Source of the DNA: Ectopseudomonas mendocina
GTDB lineage: Bacteria > Pseudomonadota > Gammaproteobacteria > Pseudomonadales > Pseudomonadaceae
Direction: 5' to 3'
Length of the DNA: 64,000 nucleotides
Assembly: GCF_007049795.1 (NCBI RefSeq)
Contig: NZ_SCFY01000006.1
Location: 1-64,000 of the forward strand
Of this stretch, positions 23,819-33,483 are shown piece by piece. Every line of letters begins with the position of its first letter. The first letter of the stretch is position 1. The notes under the pieces were generated by a model that made no database searches, was not told where the DNA came from, and was given only the letters and a program-made list of their open reading frames with translations. A program made the translations under genes and the position numbers.

Positions 23819-24820
23819 TCAGGGCTGGGCCACGGCCTTGCGTGCGGCGTCCATCAGCTTATCGCCAATGCGCGGTGCCCATTTCTCATGCACGCTGGTA
23901 GTGGCTTCGACGAAGGCGGCACGCTCGGTGTCGCTCAGCTCAATCACTTCCACGCCGCGCTCACGTACATCGACCAGACGCTGCGCCTGGGCGCCGCGCG
24001 ACAGTTCGATCTCCCACTTGCCGGCGTCGATGGCGGCCTGGCTGAGCAGTTCGCGATCGTCCTCGGGCAGGGATTTCCATACGCGCTGGTTGACGGCGAA
24101 CACCAGCGGATCGGCCATGTAGTCCCACAGGGTCAGGTACTTCTGGCCGACTTGGTCGACACGCGCCACGTCGAAGACCGACAGCGGGTTTTCCTGGCCG
24201 TCCACCGCGCCGGTGGTCAGTGCCGGCTTGGCGTCGGCCCAGCTCATTTGCGTGGGGTTGGCGCCGAGGGCGGTGAAGGTGTCCTGGAACAGCGGCGAAC
24301 CGACCACGCGGATCTTCAGGCCCGCCAGATCGGCAGGGCTGCGCACTGGTTTGGCCGAGTTGGACAGCTGACGGAAGCCGTTCTCGCCCCAGGCCAGCGG
24401 CACGATGCCGCGCTGCTCGATGGCGGCGAAGGCCAGCTTGCCGGCTTCACCCTGGGTGATGGCGTCGAGGTCGGCGTCGTTCTTCATCAAAAACGGCAGG
24501 GAGAACAGGTTGAGTTCCGGCACCTGCGGCGACCAGTTGATGGTCGAGCCCACGGCCATGTCGATCAGGCCCGAGCGCATGGCGGAGAATTCCTTGGTCT
24601 GGTCGCCGGCGACCAGTTGCGCGTTGGGGTAGACGCGCAGGGTGATGCGCCCTTCGGAGCGTTCGTTGACCAGATCGGCCCACTTCTGCGCGGCCTGGCC
24701 CCAGGGGAAGGCGTCGGAAAGTACGGTGGAGACGGAGTATTCACGCGCCTGCGCGGTGGCGCACAGGGCGGTCAGCGCAGCGCCTGCGGCGAGCGCGGAG
24801 AAGAGTCGCTTGAGTTTCAT
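23819..24820 (-). CDS. dctP: TRAP transporter substrate-binding protein (DctP type)
   Basis: A 333-residue periplasmic protein with a clear signal peptide (LFSALAAGAALTALCATAQA). The DctP/YiaO fold is shown by QKWADLVNERSEGRI, QTKEFSAMRSGLIDMAVGS, LKIRVVGSPLFQDTFTALGANP and DGQENPLSVF, which includes the usual substrate-carboxylate-binding Arg region. It delivers an organic anion to DctQM. It is the first gene of the minus-strand operon dctP-dctQ-dctM and is divergent from the broken regulator at 25118. The substrate is unknown. Confidence 0.92.
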   Translation of the reverse strand: MKLKRLFSALAAGAALTALCATAQAREYSVSTVLSDAFPWGQAAQKWADLVNERSEGRITLRVYPNAQLVAGDQTKEFSAMRSGLIDMAVGSTINWSPQVPELNLFSLPFLMKNDADLDAITQGEAGKLAFAAIEQRGIVPLAWGENGFRQLSNSAKPVRSPADLAGLKIRVVGSPLFQDTFTALGANPTQMSWADAKPALTTGAVDGQENPLSVFDVARVDQVGQKYLTLWDYMADPLVFAVNQRVWKSLPEDDRELLSQAAIDAGKWEIELSRGAQAQRLVDVRERGVEVIELSDTERAAFVEATTSVHEKWAPRIGDKLMDAARKAVAQP

Positions 24821-25117
24821 CGGGGCGTCCTTGTGTGGATCTTGGCGTTATCGTTGTGGCACCGGCAAAGCGGTGCGGATCCAGCGGCGAGCGGATGGCT
24901 CGCCTGGCGCGCCTGGTCAGCGCGCAAAAGGGACACGGCAGGTGTCAGGGCTGCCGGGCAGGCCTTGTGAGCGATCGGCAGGTGCCGGCGGGTTACGCGC
25001 AGCCGCTCAACTATTCCAGAAGCGCGCGTCGAATGCCATTGTCCGATGACTGTTGACATTGCCCGCGCGGATCGGCGCCAACCATAATCAGCAGCTTCTG
25101 ACTTCGGACATTCGCCC

Positions 25118-26048
25118 ATGGCCATCTCCCGCGACGACCTCGACCAGCACGGCCTGATCATCGGCGTGTCGCCCGAGCGCTTTCGCGCGGTGGCCATGCC
25201 ACTGCTGTTCGATCACCTCGACGCGCAGTGCGAGGGCACCATCGAGGTCAATCGCTAGGCGCGGATCGTCTGGATCAGTACGCGCAGAAGGTCGGCATCG
25301 CCGATGCGCGCACGGCGCTGGGCAAGGAAATCGAGGAAGTGCTGCCGGCCAGCCGCCTGCGTGTGATGGTGGAAAGCGGCCAGCCGAGCTTGCTCGACCT
25401 GATGGTCTTCGGCAGCGAGCACTTCATGGTTACCCGCATTCCGCTGCGCGATGAGGATGGCACCCTGGTCGGCGCGCTGGGCTTCGTGCTGTTTCGACCG
25501 TGCCCGTCACCTCAAGCCGCTGACCAAGTACAACAACCTGCAGACGCAACTGCTCAGCGCCATGCCCGCCGAGCGGGAACGACGCCTGCTGCAGGATCAG
25601 CTGCAACTGGCCATCGGCTATTTTTCCGGCAGCCAGACGGCGCTAGATTACCAACCACTGTTCGAGGAGCGCCAGCGCCTGTACTGCAGCAGTCAACATC
25701 CGCTGTTCGCGGGTGAAACGCTGAGCGCCGACGACCTGCAGGACTGCGACCGGGTTGTGCATCCCTATCGTTTCATCGCCGCCGACGAGCCCTGGCAGGG
25801 CGGTAGCAGCAGCGCCCGTTGCGAGCAGGTCGAGGGCAGCCTGGCGTTCATCCTCTCCGGCGCGCACCTGGGCTATCTGCCCGAGCACATCGCCCAGCCC
25901 CGGGTGAACCGCGGTGGCCTGCGCGCGCTGCCCGGCACCTGGGACTTCACCGTGCAGTTTCGCCTGGCCAGCCACCGCGGCCATCCGCCCAGCGAGGCGC
26001 AGAAGCGCCTTCAGCGAGGATCTTCTGGATGCATTCAGCACCTGCTGA
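25118..26048 (+). pseudogene. Broken fusion of a sigma-54 activator N-terminus and a LysR C-terminus
   Basis: The 5' part encodes the PAS-like sensor start of a sigma-54-dependent activator (HGLIIGVSPERFRAVAMPLL, DARTALGKEIEEVLPASRLR, FGSEHFMVTRIPLRDEDG). It has a nonsense codon TAG at 25257 where Gln is expected, and an extra T near 25495 that shifts the frame after GALGFVLF. At about 25555 the sequence jumps to the effector domain of a LysR regulator (LQDQLQLAIGYFSGSQTALDYQPLF, ILSGAHLGYLPEHIA), itself frameshifted near 26005 before the tail AFSEDLLDAFSTC. The AAA+ and DNA-binding parts of the first protein and the helix-turn-helix of the second are missing. It once probably regulated the divergent TRAP operon. 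Confidence 0.8.
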
Positions 26049-26103
26049 AACATCCGGGGTCTATAGTGGTTGTTCCTTCCTCACCACACCTTCTGGAGTA
26101 CAC

Positions 26104-26658
26104 ATGAGCAAGACTTACAACGTCGCCGTACTGGTCGGCAGCCTGCGCAAAGCCTCCATCAACCGCAAACTGGCCCTGGCGCTGGCCGACCTGGCGCCGG
26201 CCTCGCTGAACCTGGAAATCCTCGAGATCGGTGACCTGCCGCTGTACAACGAAGACGCCGACGGTGACAGCGCTCCGCCCTCCTACGCGCCGTTTCGCAG
26301 CAAGCTCAAGGCAGCCGACGCGGTGCTGTTCATCACCCCCGAATACAACCGTTCGATCCCCGGCGCGATGAAGAACGCCATCGATGTCGGCTCGCGCCCA
26401 TACGGCCAGAGCGGCTTCAGCGGCAAGCCGGGCGCCGTGCTCAGCGCCTCGCCGGGTGCCATCGGCGGCTTCGGCGCCAACCACCACCTGCGCCAGTGCC
26501 TGGTGTTCCTCGACGTGCACGTGCTGCAGCAGCCGGAAGCCTATCTCGGCGGCGCCGGCAACTTCTTCGACGAGAACGGCGTGCTCAGCGACGGCATCAA
26601 ACCCTTCCTGCAGAAGTTCATAGACGCCTATGCGGCGTGGGTGGCCAAGCAGGCCTGA
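26104..26658 (+). CDS. NAD(P)H-dependent FMN reductase (ChrR/YieF-like quinone reductase)
   Basis: A 184-residue flavodoxin-fold enzyme. The FMN phosphate loop is VLVGSLRKASINRKLA near the start, followed by PLYNED, LFITPEYNRSIPGAMKNAID and SASPGAIGGFGANHHLRQCL. Such enzymes reduce FMN, quinones or chromate with NAD(P)H, often by two electrons to avoid radicals. ATG at 26104 follows TTCTGGAGTAC. It lies just after the LysR remnant, a frequent neighbour of such reductases, so its original control may be lost. Confidence 0.9.
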   Translation: MSKTYNVAVLVGSLRKASINRKLALALADLAPASLNLEILEIGDLPLYNEDADGDSAPPSYAPFRSKLKAADAVLFITPEYNRSIPGAMKNAIDVGSRPYGQSGFSGKPGAVLSASPGAIGGFGANHHLRQCLVFLDVHVLQQPEAYLGGAGNFFDENGVLSDGIKPFLQKFIDAYAAWVAKQA

Positions 26659-26736
26659 CGCCCTGCGCCGCCCTTTCCGGGCGGCGTTTCACACTGCCGA
26701 TATGCCTTGATACGTGGCCTGAATGACACTGGCGAC

Positions 26737-26752
26737 TAGACCGACCGGTCTA
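26737..26752. promoter_or_regulatory. Likely operator of the TetR regulator
   Basis: TAGACC-GACC-GGTCTA, 6-bp inverted arms 14 bp before the tetR-type start. TAGACNNNNNGTCTA-like sites are typical for regulators of this TetR subgroup, so autoregulation is likely. Confidence 0.7.
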
Positions 26753-26765
26753 CATAATCCAGGCC

Positions 26766-27347
26766 ATGACCAAGACCACTCGCGACAAACTCATCGACGC
26801 CATGATCGACGCTCTGCAACGCAAGGGTCTACATGGCGTTGGTTTGAACGAACTGCTGGCCGCCGCCGATGCTCCCAAGGGCAGCCTTTATCACCACTTC
26901 CCGAACGGCAAGAGCGAACTGGCCGTGGCCGCCATCGAGCGTGTCGGCCAGCGCGCCGAGCAGGCGTTCGCTGCGCTCTTCGAGCGTCAGTCCGATCCAC
27001 TCGATGCGTTGACCACCTGGCTGCAGGGCGCGCTTGGCCACTTGCAGGAAAGCGCATTCGAGCGCGGCTGCCCGTTGGCAACCGTCGCCCTGGAAAGCGG
27101 CCCGCAAGATCATGAAATTCGTGCAGCCCTGGCCAATGCCTTCGCCGCCATTCGCCAGGCCCTGCAGCAGCAGTTGCAGTTGCAACGTCATGGTTATCCA
27201 CAGCCGGAAGGGCTGGCCACCTTGTTCATCGCACTCTACGAAGGCGGTCTGCTGCAAGCACGTGTCGCCGGCAGCAGCGAGCCTCTGAAACAGGCCGTTG
27301 CCACCCTGCTCCACCTGACCCGCCAGCACCGCATGGAGCCCACCTGA
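26766..27347 (+). CDS. TetR-family transcriptional regulator
   Basis: A 193-residue repressor. The N-terminal helix-turn-helix (KLIDAMIDALQRKGLHGVGLNELLAAADAPKGSLYHHFPNGKSEL) is standard; the C-terminal ligand domain has ESAFERGCPLATVALE and a tail typical of the LmrA/YxaF-like subgroup. A palindrome lies directly upstream. It is followed after one base by an alpha/beta hydrolase gene, so the pair forms one operon in which the hydrolase may act on the inducer. The ligand is unknown. Confidence 0.9.
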   Translation: MTKTTRDKLIDAMIDALQRKGLHGVGLNELLAAADAPKGSLYHHFPNGKSELAVAAIERVGQRAEQAFAALFERQSDPLDALTTWLQGALGHLQESAFERGCPLATVALESGPQDHEIRAALANAFAAIRQALQQQLQLQRHGYPQPEGLATLFIALYEGGLLQARVAGSSEPLKQAVATLLHLTRQHRMEPT

Positions 27348-27348
27348 C

Positions 27349-28227
27349 ATGAGCACGAGCATTCGCCGCGAAACCCAACCCCTACTGGCCCTCGACGACT
27401 ATCCGCTGGCCGCCACGCGCTACCACGCCGAGCGCCCCCAGGCGCAGTTGCTGATCGCCGGCGCTACCGGCGTGCCGCAAGGTTTCTATCGGCGCTTTGC
27501 CGAACATGCCGCCAGCCGTGGTTTCAACACTATGACCCTGGACTACCGTGGCATCGGCCAATCCAGGCCCGACAGCCTGCGTGGTTTCGAGATGGAGTAT
27601 CTGGACTGGGCCAATCTTGACCTGGCCGCGGCGGTGGATCAGCACCGGCACGCCGAGCGTCCGCTGTTCATGATCGGCCACTCCTTCGGCGGCCATGCCT
27701 TCGGCCTGCTGCCCAATCATGATCAGGTCGCCGGCTTCTACACCTTCGGCACCGGCGCCGGCTGGCACGGCTGGATGCCCAAGGCCGAGCAAGTGCGCGT
27801 GCTGGCCATGTGGCGGGTGATCGGCCCGTTGATGACGCGCTACAAGGGCTACCTGGCCTGGAGCAAGCTGGGCATGGGCGAAGACCTGCCGCTGGGCGTC
27901 TACCGCCAGTGGAAGCGCTGGTGCCGTTTCCCCCGCTACTTCTTCGACGACCCGCAGATGCTGGGGCTGGCCGAGCGCTTCGCCCAGGTGAACACGCCGA
28001 TGGTGGCGCTCAACAGCCTGGACGACCTGTGGGCCCCGCCTGCCTCACGCGATGCCTTCATGGCCGCGTACGTCAACGCGCCCTACCAGGCGCGCACGCT
28101 CGACTCGCAGGCGGAAGGCCTGGGCACCATTGGTCATATGGGGTATTTCCGCCCGGCGGCGCAGCGCCTGTGGGACGAGACTCTGGATTGGTTCGAGCAA
28201 CTGCGCATCGAACAACGCGCGGCGTGA
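27349..28227 (+). CDS. Alpha/beta hydrolase family protein
   Basis: A 292-residue hydrolase. The nucleophile elbow is GHSFGGHAFG (Ser at ~105), and LDYRGIGQSRPDSLRGFEM precedes it, typical of the esterase/acyltransferase-like subgroup. LNSLDDLWAPP carries the likely Asp and IGHMGYF the catalytic His. The product is cytoplasmic, with no signal peptide. It starts one base after the tetR stop, so it is translated from the same message. The substrate cannot be told. Confidence 0.85.
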   Translation: MSTSIRRETQPLLALDDYPLAATRYHAERPQAQLLIAGATGVPQGFYRRFAEHAASRGFNTMTLDYRGIGQSRPDSLRGFEMEYLDWANLDLAAAVDQHRHAERPLFMIGHSFGGHAFGLLPNHDQVAGFYTFGTGAGWHGWMPKAEQVRVLAMWRVIGPLMTRYKGYLAWSKLGMGEDLPLGVYRQWKRWCRFPRYFFDDPQMLGLAERFAQVNTPMVALNSLDDLWAPPASRDAFMAAYVNAPYQARTLDSQAEGLGTIGHMGYFRPAAQRLWDETLDWFEQLRIEQRAA

Positions 28228-28255
28228 GCAGGCTGCTGAAAATCCATGGGCCAGA

Positions 28256-28281
28256 AAAAAGAAAACCCCGCGATTGCGGGG
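28256..28281 (-). terminator. Terminator-like hairpin
   Basis: CCCCGC-GATT-GCGGGG (28266-28281) with a T-rich tail on the minus strand. No minus-strand gene ends here, so it may act weakly for the plus-strand hydrolase gene or be a relic. Confidence 0.5.
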
Positions 28282-28289
28282 CCTTGCAG

Positions 28290-28605
28290 ACTGTAGTCCT
28301 GACATCCTTGATCTGCTCACCATCCTGGCGGCTGTCCAGCGTGTCCCTGTTTGTCTAGGCGCTTCCTGCGCTGAATCCATGTGCGGCAGAGTACGCCCGT
28401 ACCTGATCAACCAACAGTGGCGATATTCGGCACATCGTGTAAGCCATGGCTTACACGGAACCACCCTTGATCAACCGTCTCGCTTTGCCCTGAACATCCC
28501 GAGTTGGGCGAAAGCATTTGGCCATGTTTTTTGTGACGTGCGTCTTGCTAGACTGCAGTTTGTCCTACAAAAACAACAGACCCCGACAACGGCGGTCACT
28601 GGGGC
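28290..28605. other. Gene-free region upstream of the endonuclease gene
   Basis: No supported gene or RNA. Probably the promoter region of the endonuclease. AGCCATGGCT at 28443 is a small palindrome; nothing else stands out. Confidence 0.35.
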
Positions 28606-28611
28606 TCGAGT

Positions 28612-29271
28612 ATGCGCGCAGTCACCTTGCTTCTTGGTTGCCTGGCAACCGGCATCAGCACCTTCTCCCTGGCCAGCGGCCAGACCCGACTGGACGATGC
28701 CAAACAGGCCATCGATCAGGCGTTCTGGCAAGAGCTCTACGGCAGTGGTGGTACCACGCTCTACTGCGGCCAGACCTTCGCCCGCGAAAGCGGCACCCTG
28801 ACTGCCAGCCCGATCTACAGCAGCAAGCAGCTCAAGAGCGCGATGCGCTGCGTCACCGACCGCCAGTGCACCATCATGAACCCGCGCTATCCGTACATCG
28901 TCGCCGACCTGCACAACTACTACCCGGCGCTGACCCGCGTCGAGCTGGTACGGCGCAACGCCCAGTTCGCCGAACTGGCCGATGACGTGCCGAGCAAGTT
29001 CGCCGACATCGGCTGCGACCTGAAAACCAGCTTCCAACTGGTGGAGCCGCGGGACGAAGCCAAGGGCAATATCGCTCGCGCGATGTTCTACATGCATGTC
29101 GAGTACGGCCTGCCCATCGTCGGCCTGGTGCCGATGTACAAGGCCTGGCACCGCATGGACCCGCCGGATGCCGAGGAGAAGGCGCGCAACGACAAGATCG
29201 AGGTACTGCAGGGCACGCGCAATCGCTTTATCGACGATCCGTCCTTGGTGGATCAGCTGATCAGCGACTAA
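28612..29271 (+). CDS. Endonuclease I-family secreted nuclease
   Basis: A 219-residue protein with a signal peptide (MRAVTLLLGCLATGISTFSLASG). The endonuclease I family is shown by DLHNYYPAL in the middle and KGNIARAMFYMHVEYGLP, WHRMDPPDAEEKARNDKIEVLQGTRN and RFIDDPSLVDQL at the end; the Asn/Glu-rich DPP..E..RN..I motif holds metal. Members degrade DNA non-specifically in the periplasm or outside. Length and motifs are complete, with the usual Cys residues for disulfides. Monocistronic. Confidence 0.88.
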   Translation: MRAVTLLLGCLATGISTFSLASGQTRLDDAKQAIDQAFWQELYGSGGTTLYCGQTFARESGTLTASPIYSSKQLKSAMRCVTDRQCTIMNPRYPYIVADLHNYYPALTRVELVRRNAQFAELADDVPSKFADIGCDLKTSFQLVEPRDEAKGNIARAMFYMHVEYGLPIVGLVPMYKAWHRMDPPDAEEKARNDKIEVLQGTRNRFIDDPSLVDQLISD

Positions 29272-29282
29272 CTTCGATCACT

Positions 29283-29305
29283 GTGGGAGGGGCTTTAGCC
29301 GCGAC
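29283..29305. repeat. Dispersed repeat GGGAGGGGCTTTAGCCGCG
   Basis: A common Pseudomonas intergenic word. Further copies lie at 55979-56001 (same strand) and 60948-60969 (reverse). Confidence 0.75.
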
Positions 29306-29342
29306 GAAGCCACAGCGGATCGCCCTACGGTTTGTGGACAGC

Positions 29343-30056
29343 CTACGCTCTGCGCTTGTGCAGCGAGCGCAGCTTGTAGCGGTCACCGGGATGGATCAGC
29401 CGCGCGTAGCTGATCAGGTGATCGTCCGACCAGGTACGGCGGATCACGCTCAGGCAGGGCATGGCCGGGTCGATCTGCAGCAGCTCGGCCGTGCGCGCAT
29501 CCGCCAGTACCGCCTCCACCACATGCTCGACATCCGAGATCGGGCAACTGGCGACCAGCACTTCGTTGGGCGTGACCTGGGTGAAGTCGCTTTGCAGGTA
29601 ATGCGGCACCCAGCGCGGATTGACGAAACGATCCTCGAGCTGGATCGGCAGGCCATCCTGCAGGTGCACGAGGATGCTGTGAAACACCTCGCCACCCAGG
29701 CGCAACCCCAGCCGCAGGGCCACTTCGTCATCGGCGGCGATGGCTTCGCAGCGCACCACTTCGTTGCTGTATTCGTGACCGCGACCGCGCACTTCACTGG
29801 CGATATTCATCACCTCGTGCAGCGGCGACTCGGCCTTACGGTCGGTAACGAAAGTGCCCAGCCCGGCCTGACGCACCAGATAACCCTTTTGCACCAGGTT
29901 CTGGATCGCCTTGTTGGCGGTCATGCGACTGACGGAGAAATCCCGCGCCAGTTGCTCCTCGGGCGGGATCTGGTGATTGACCGGATAGGCGCCGCCGTGA
30001 ATGCGCTCGAGGAGGAAATCCTCGATGGCCTTGTAGCGCGGGGTGGGACTGGTCAC
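29343..30056 (-). CDS. hutC: HutC, histidine-utilisation repressor (GntR family)
   Basis: A 237-residue GntR/HutC-type regulator that represses hut genes until urocanate binds. The winged helix (RYKAIEDFLLERIHGGAYPVNHQIPPEEQLARDFSVSRMTANKAIQNL) is followed by the UTRA ligand domain (residues ~95-235), with RFVNPRWVPHYLQSDF and SVIRRTWSDDHLISYARLIHPG. The GTG start at 30056 is chosen because CCAAGGAG lies 6-12 bp upstream and the family starts here. It is the last gene of the hut operon and should bind the two GTATATAC sites between hutI and hutD. Confidence 0.92.
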   Translation of the reverse strand: MTSPTPRYKAIEDFLLERIHGGAYPVNHQIPPEEQLARDFSVSRMTANKAIQNLVQKGYLVRQAGLGTFVTDRKAESPLHEVMNIASEVRGRGHEYSNEVVRCEAIAADDEVALRLGLRLGGEVFHSILVHLQDGLPIQLEDRFVNPRWVPHYLQSDFTQVTPNEVLVASCPISDVEHVVEAVLADARTAELLQIDPAMPCLSVIRRTWSDDHLISYARLIHPGDRYKLRSLHKRRA

Positions 30057-30144
30057 GGCTGCTCCTTGGGTATGCCCGGTGCGCGGATGATAGCGGAGCT
30101 TGCGCCACGCTCCCACTTGCGGGAGCGGGCGCAAGCCAGACGCA

Positions 30145-31680
30145 TCAGCCTACCGACGGCAGCATGCCGGCTGGCAGCAGCGGCGTCAGCACGCGCTCGG
30201 CGAGCAGCGCGTCAGCGGCGGCGATGTCCGGGGCGAAGAAGCGGTCCTCGACGTAGTACGGCACCTTGGCGCGCAACGCCTGACGGGCCTGTTCCAGCGC
30301 CGGCGTGCTCTTCAGTCCTTCGCGGAAGTCCAGGCCCTGGCAGGCGCCCAGCCACTCCACGGCCAGCACGCCGCGGGTGTTGGCAGCCATGTCCCACAGG
30401 CGTTTGCCGGCAGCCGGGGCCATGGACACGTGGTCTTCCTGGTTGGCCGAGGTCGGCAGGCTGTCGACGCTGTGCGGGTGGGCCAGCGCCTTGTTCTCGC
30501 TGGCCAATGCCGCCGCGGTGACCTGGGCGATCATGAAACCCGAGTTCACCCCGCCATTGGCCACCAGGAACGGCGGCAGCTGCGACATGTGCTTGTCCAT
30601 CATCAGCGAGATACGGCGCTCGGACAGCGCGCCGATTTCAGCGATGGCCAGGGCGATATTGTCGGCAGCCATGGCCACGGGTTCGGCGTGGAAGTTGCCA
30701 CCGGAAATCACCTCGCCTTCAGCGGCGAACACCAGCGGGTTGTCGGAGACCGCGTTGGCCTCGACGCCGAGCACTTCGGCAGCCTGGCGCAGTTGGGTCA
30801 GGCAGGCGCCCATGACCTGTGGCTGGCAGCGCAGCGAGTACGGGTCCTGCACCTTGTCACAGGCGGCATGGGAGCGGCCGATCTCGCTGCTGTCGCCGAG
30901 CAGGTGACGGAAGGCAGCCGCCGCGTCGATCTGCCCGCGCTGACCACGAGCGGCATGGATGCGTGCATCGAAGGGCGAGCGCGAACCGAGCAGCGCCTCG
31001 ACGCTGAGCGCACCGCAGACGCTGGCGGCGGCGTACAGGTCTTCACCTTCGAACAGGCCGCGCAGCGCGTAGGCGGTGGATACCTGGGTGCCGTTGAGCA
31101 GCGCCAGGCCTTCCTTGGCGGCCAGGGTCATCGGCTCCAGGCCGGCGATGGCCAGCGCCTCGCTGGCCGGCAGCCACTGGCCCTTGTGACGCGCCTGGCT
31201 TTCGCCGAGCAGCACCAGCGACATATGGGCCAGCGGCGCCAGGTCACCGGAGGCGCCGACCGAGCCTTTCAGCGGGATATGCGGGTAGACCTCGGCATTG
31301 ACCAGGGCGATCAGCGCCTCGATCACCTGGCGGCGAATGCCGGAGAAACCACGTGCCAGGCTGTTGATCTTCAGCAGCATGATCAGGCGCACCATGGCGT
31401 CGCTCAGCGGCTCGCCGATGCCGGCGGCATGGGACAGCACCAGCGAGCGCTGCAGCTTTTCCAGATCGTCGTTGGCGATGCGGGTCGAGGCCAGCAGGCC
31501 GAAACCGGTGTTGATGCCGTAGGCGGTGCGGCCCTCGGCGATGATCTGGTTGACGCAGGCAACACTGGCGTCGATGGCCTGATGGGCGCTGGCGTCCAGG
31601 GTCAGGTGCACGGGCGCCTGGTAGGCGGCGCGCAGGTCGGCCAGGGTTAGTTGGCCGGGTTTCAGGTTCAGGGTGGTCAT
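30145..31680 (-). CDS. hutH: HutH, histidine ammonia-lyase
   Basis: A 511-residue cytoplasmic enzyme that removes ammonia from L-histidine to give trans-urocanate, the first step of the pathway. The Ala-Ser-Gly triad that cyclises to the MIO cofactor is at residues 143-145 in [22 protein letters not shown], the SDNPLVF loop and [17 protein letters not shown] are the other family marks. Start ATG at 31680, with GGAAG upstream. Full length; fourth gene of the operon. Confidence 0.95.
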   Translation of the reverse strand: MTTLNLKPGQLTLADLRAAYQAPVHLTLDASAHQAIDASVACVNQIIAEGRTAYGINTGFGLLASTRIANDDLEKLQRSLVLSHAAGIGEPLSDAMVRLIMLLKINSLARGFSGIRRQVIEALIALVNAEVYPHIPLKGSVGASGDLAPLAHMSLVLLGESQARHKGQWLPASEALAIAGLEPMTLAAKEGLALLNGTQVSTAYALRGLFEGEDLYAAASVCGALSVEALLGSRSPFDARIHAARGQRGQIDAAAAFRHLLGDSSEIGRSHAACDKVQDPYSLRCQPQVMGACLTQLRQAAEVLGVEANAVSDNPLVFAAEGEVISGGNFHAEPVAMAADNIALAIAEIGALSERRISLMMDKHMSQLPPFLVANGGVNSGFMIAQVTAAALASENKALAHPHSVDSLPTSANQEDHVSMAPAAGKRLWDMAANTRGVLAVEWLGACQGLDFREGLKSTPALEQARQALRAKVPYYVEDRFFAPDIAAADALLAERVLTPLLPAGMLPSVG

Positions 31681-31764
31681 GTTCTGTTCTTCCACGGTTG
31701 AGTTCGCGCCTGGCGAATCAGAGCCGAATAATGGCTGAAGTCGCGATACGTGCAGTGATTGGTG

Positions 31765-31785
31765 CGCCGGCCCGCTGGGCCGGCG
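31765..31785. promoter_or_regulatory. Strong hairpin between hutU and hutH
   Basis: CGCCGGCCC-GCT-GGGCCGGCG: a perfect 9-bp, all-GC stem with a 3-nt loop just after the hutU stop. There is no T run on the minus strand, so a full terminator is unlikely; it may stabilise or partly separate the messages. Confidence 0.65.
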
Positions 31786-31792
31786 TTGAGCC

Positions 31793-33457
31793 TCAGCCGA
31801 TCATCGGCAGCTTCAGGCCCTGCTCCTTGGCGCAATCGATGGCGATCTGGTAACCGGCATCGGCATGACGCATCACGCCGGTGCCCGGGTCGTTGGTCAG
31901 CACGCGGGTAATGCGCGCAGCGGCCTCGTCGGTGCCATCACAGACGATGACCATACCCGAATGCTGGGAGAAACCCATGCCCACGCCACCGCCATGGTGC
32001 AGCGACACCCAGGTGGCGCCGCTGGCGGTGTTGAGCAGGGCGTTGAGCAGCGGCCAGTCGGACACGGCGTCGGAGCCGTCCTGCATGGCCTCGGTCTCGC
32101 GGTTGGGGCTGGCCACCGAGCCGCTGTCCAGGTGGTCGCGGCCGATGACGATGGGCGCACTCAGCTCACCCGAACGCACCATCTCGTTGAACGCCAGGCC
32201 GAGCTTGGCGCGCAGACCCAGGCCCACCCAGCAGATACGCGCCGGCAGGCCCTGGAAGGCGATGCGCTCGCGGGCCATGTCCAGCCAGCGGTGCAGGTGC
32301 GCGTCGTCCGGGATCAGTTCCTTGACCTTGGCGTCGGTCTTGTAGATGTCCTCAGGGTTGCCGGACAGCGCCGCCCAACGGAACGGGCCGATGCCGCGGC
32401 AGAACAGCGGGCGGATATAGGCCGGCACGAAGCCGGGGAAATCGAAGGCATTGCTCACGCCCTCTTCCTTGGCCATCTGGCGGATGTTGTTGCCGTAGTC
32501 GAAGGTCGGCACGCCCATCTTCTGGAAGTCGAGCATGGCCTGCACGTGCACGGCCATGGACTGCTTGGCGGCCTTGACCACGCCAGCCGGGTCGGTGGCT
32601 GCACGATCCTTGTACTCGGCCCAGCTCCAGCCGATCGGCAGGTAGCCGTTGAGCGGATCGTGGGCGCTGGTCTGGTCGGTGACCATATCCGGGCGCACGC
32701 CGCGGCGTACCAGCTCCGGCAGGAGCTCGGCAGCGTTGCCCAGCAGGGCGACGGAGATAGCCTTACCTTCGGCGGTGTACTTGGCGATGCGCGCCAGGGC
32801 GTCGTCCAGATCGGTGGCCTGCTCGTCGACATAGCGGCTGCGCAGGCGGAAATCGATGCTGCTCTGCTGGCACTCGATGCTCAGCGAGCAGGCGCCGGCC
32901 AGGGTGGCGGCCAGCGGCTGGGCACCGCCCATGCCACCCAGGCCTGCGGTGAGCACCCAGCGGCCCTTGAGGTTGCCGGCGTAGTGCTGGCGACCGGCTT
33001 CGACGAAGGTCTCGTAGGTGCCCTGAACGATGCCCTGGCTGCCGATGTAGATCCACGAACCGGCGGTCATCTGGCCGTACATGGCCAGGCCCTTGGCATC
33101 CAGCTCGTTGAAGTGCTCCCAGCTCGCCCAGTGCGGCACCAGGTTGGAGTTGGCGATCAGCACGCGCGGCGCGTTGCTATGGGTCTTGAACACGCCGACC
33201 GGCTTGCCGGACTGCACCAGCAGGGTCTCGTCGTCATTCAGCTCCTTGAGGGTCTCGACGATCTTGTCATAGCACTCCCAGTTACGCGCGGCGCGGCCGA
33301 TGCCGCCGTACACCACCAGCTCTTTAGGGTTCTCGGCCACGTCCGGGTCGAGGTTGTTCATCAGCATGCGTAGCGGCGCTTCGGTCAGCCAGCTCTTGGC
33401 GGTGAGCGTGGTGCCGCGCGGGGCGCGGATTTCGGTGTCGCGGTATTTGGTGGTCAC
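31793..33457 (-). CDS. hutU: HutU, urocanate hydratase
   Basis: A 554-residue NAD-dependent enzyme that converts urocanate to 4-imidazolone-5-propionate. Family marks: [46 protein letters not shown] (NAD site), [25 protein letters not shown] and [17 protein letters not shown], which contains the reactive-site Cys. GTG at 33457 is taken as the start because AGAGGAAA lies just upstream and the length then equals that of known HutU proteins. It is read after hutG (26-bp gap). Confidence 0.95.
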   Translation of the reverse strand: MTTKYRDTEIRAPRGTTLTAKSWLTEAPLRMLMNNLDPDVAENPKELVVYGGIGRAARNWECYDKIVETLKELNDDETLLVQSGKPVGVFKTHSNAPRVLIANSNLVPHWASWEHFNELDAKGLAMYGQMTAGSWIYIGSQGIVQGTYETFVEAGRQHYAGNLKGRWVLTAGLGGMGGAQPLAATLAGACSLSIECQQSSIDFRLRSRYVDEQATDLDDALARIAKYTAEGKAISVALLGNAAELLPELVRRGVRPDMVTDQTSAHDPLNGYLPIGWSWAEYKDRAATDPAGVVKAAKQSMAVHVQAMLDFQKMGVPTFDYGNNIRQMAKEEGVSNAFDFPGFVPAYIRPLFCRGIGPFRWAALSGNPEDIYKTDAKVKELIPDDAHLHRWLDMARERIAFQGLPARICWVGLGLRAKLGLAFNEMVRSGELSAPIVIGRDHLDSGSVASPNRETEAMQDGSDAVSDWPLLNALLNTASGATWVSLHHGGGVGMGFSQHSGMVIVCDGTDEAAARITRVLTNDPGTGVMRHADAGYQIAIDCAKEQGLKLPMIG

Positions 33458-33483
33458 AGCGGTTTCCTCTTGTTGTTCGGGGC

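Noticed and set aside
25024-25038. Possible sigma-54 promoter for dctP on the minus strand (GG-N10-GC, starting TGGCAT)
   Set aside because: The -12 half (GCGC) departs from TTGC and one such match is expected by chance in GC-rich DNA; kept only as a remark because the adjacent regulator remnant was of the sigma-54 type.
30100-31650. Plus-strand open frame of 516 codons
   Set aside because: Antisense to hutH; the repetitive Gly/His/Gln composition is typical of a shadow frame.
31865-33373. Plus-strand open frame of about 500 codons
   Set aside because: Exactly antisense to hutU, a certain gene; no family resemblance.
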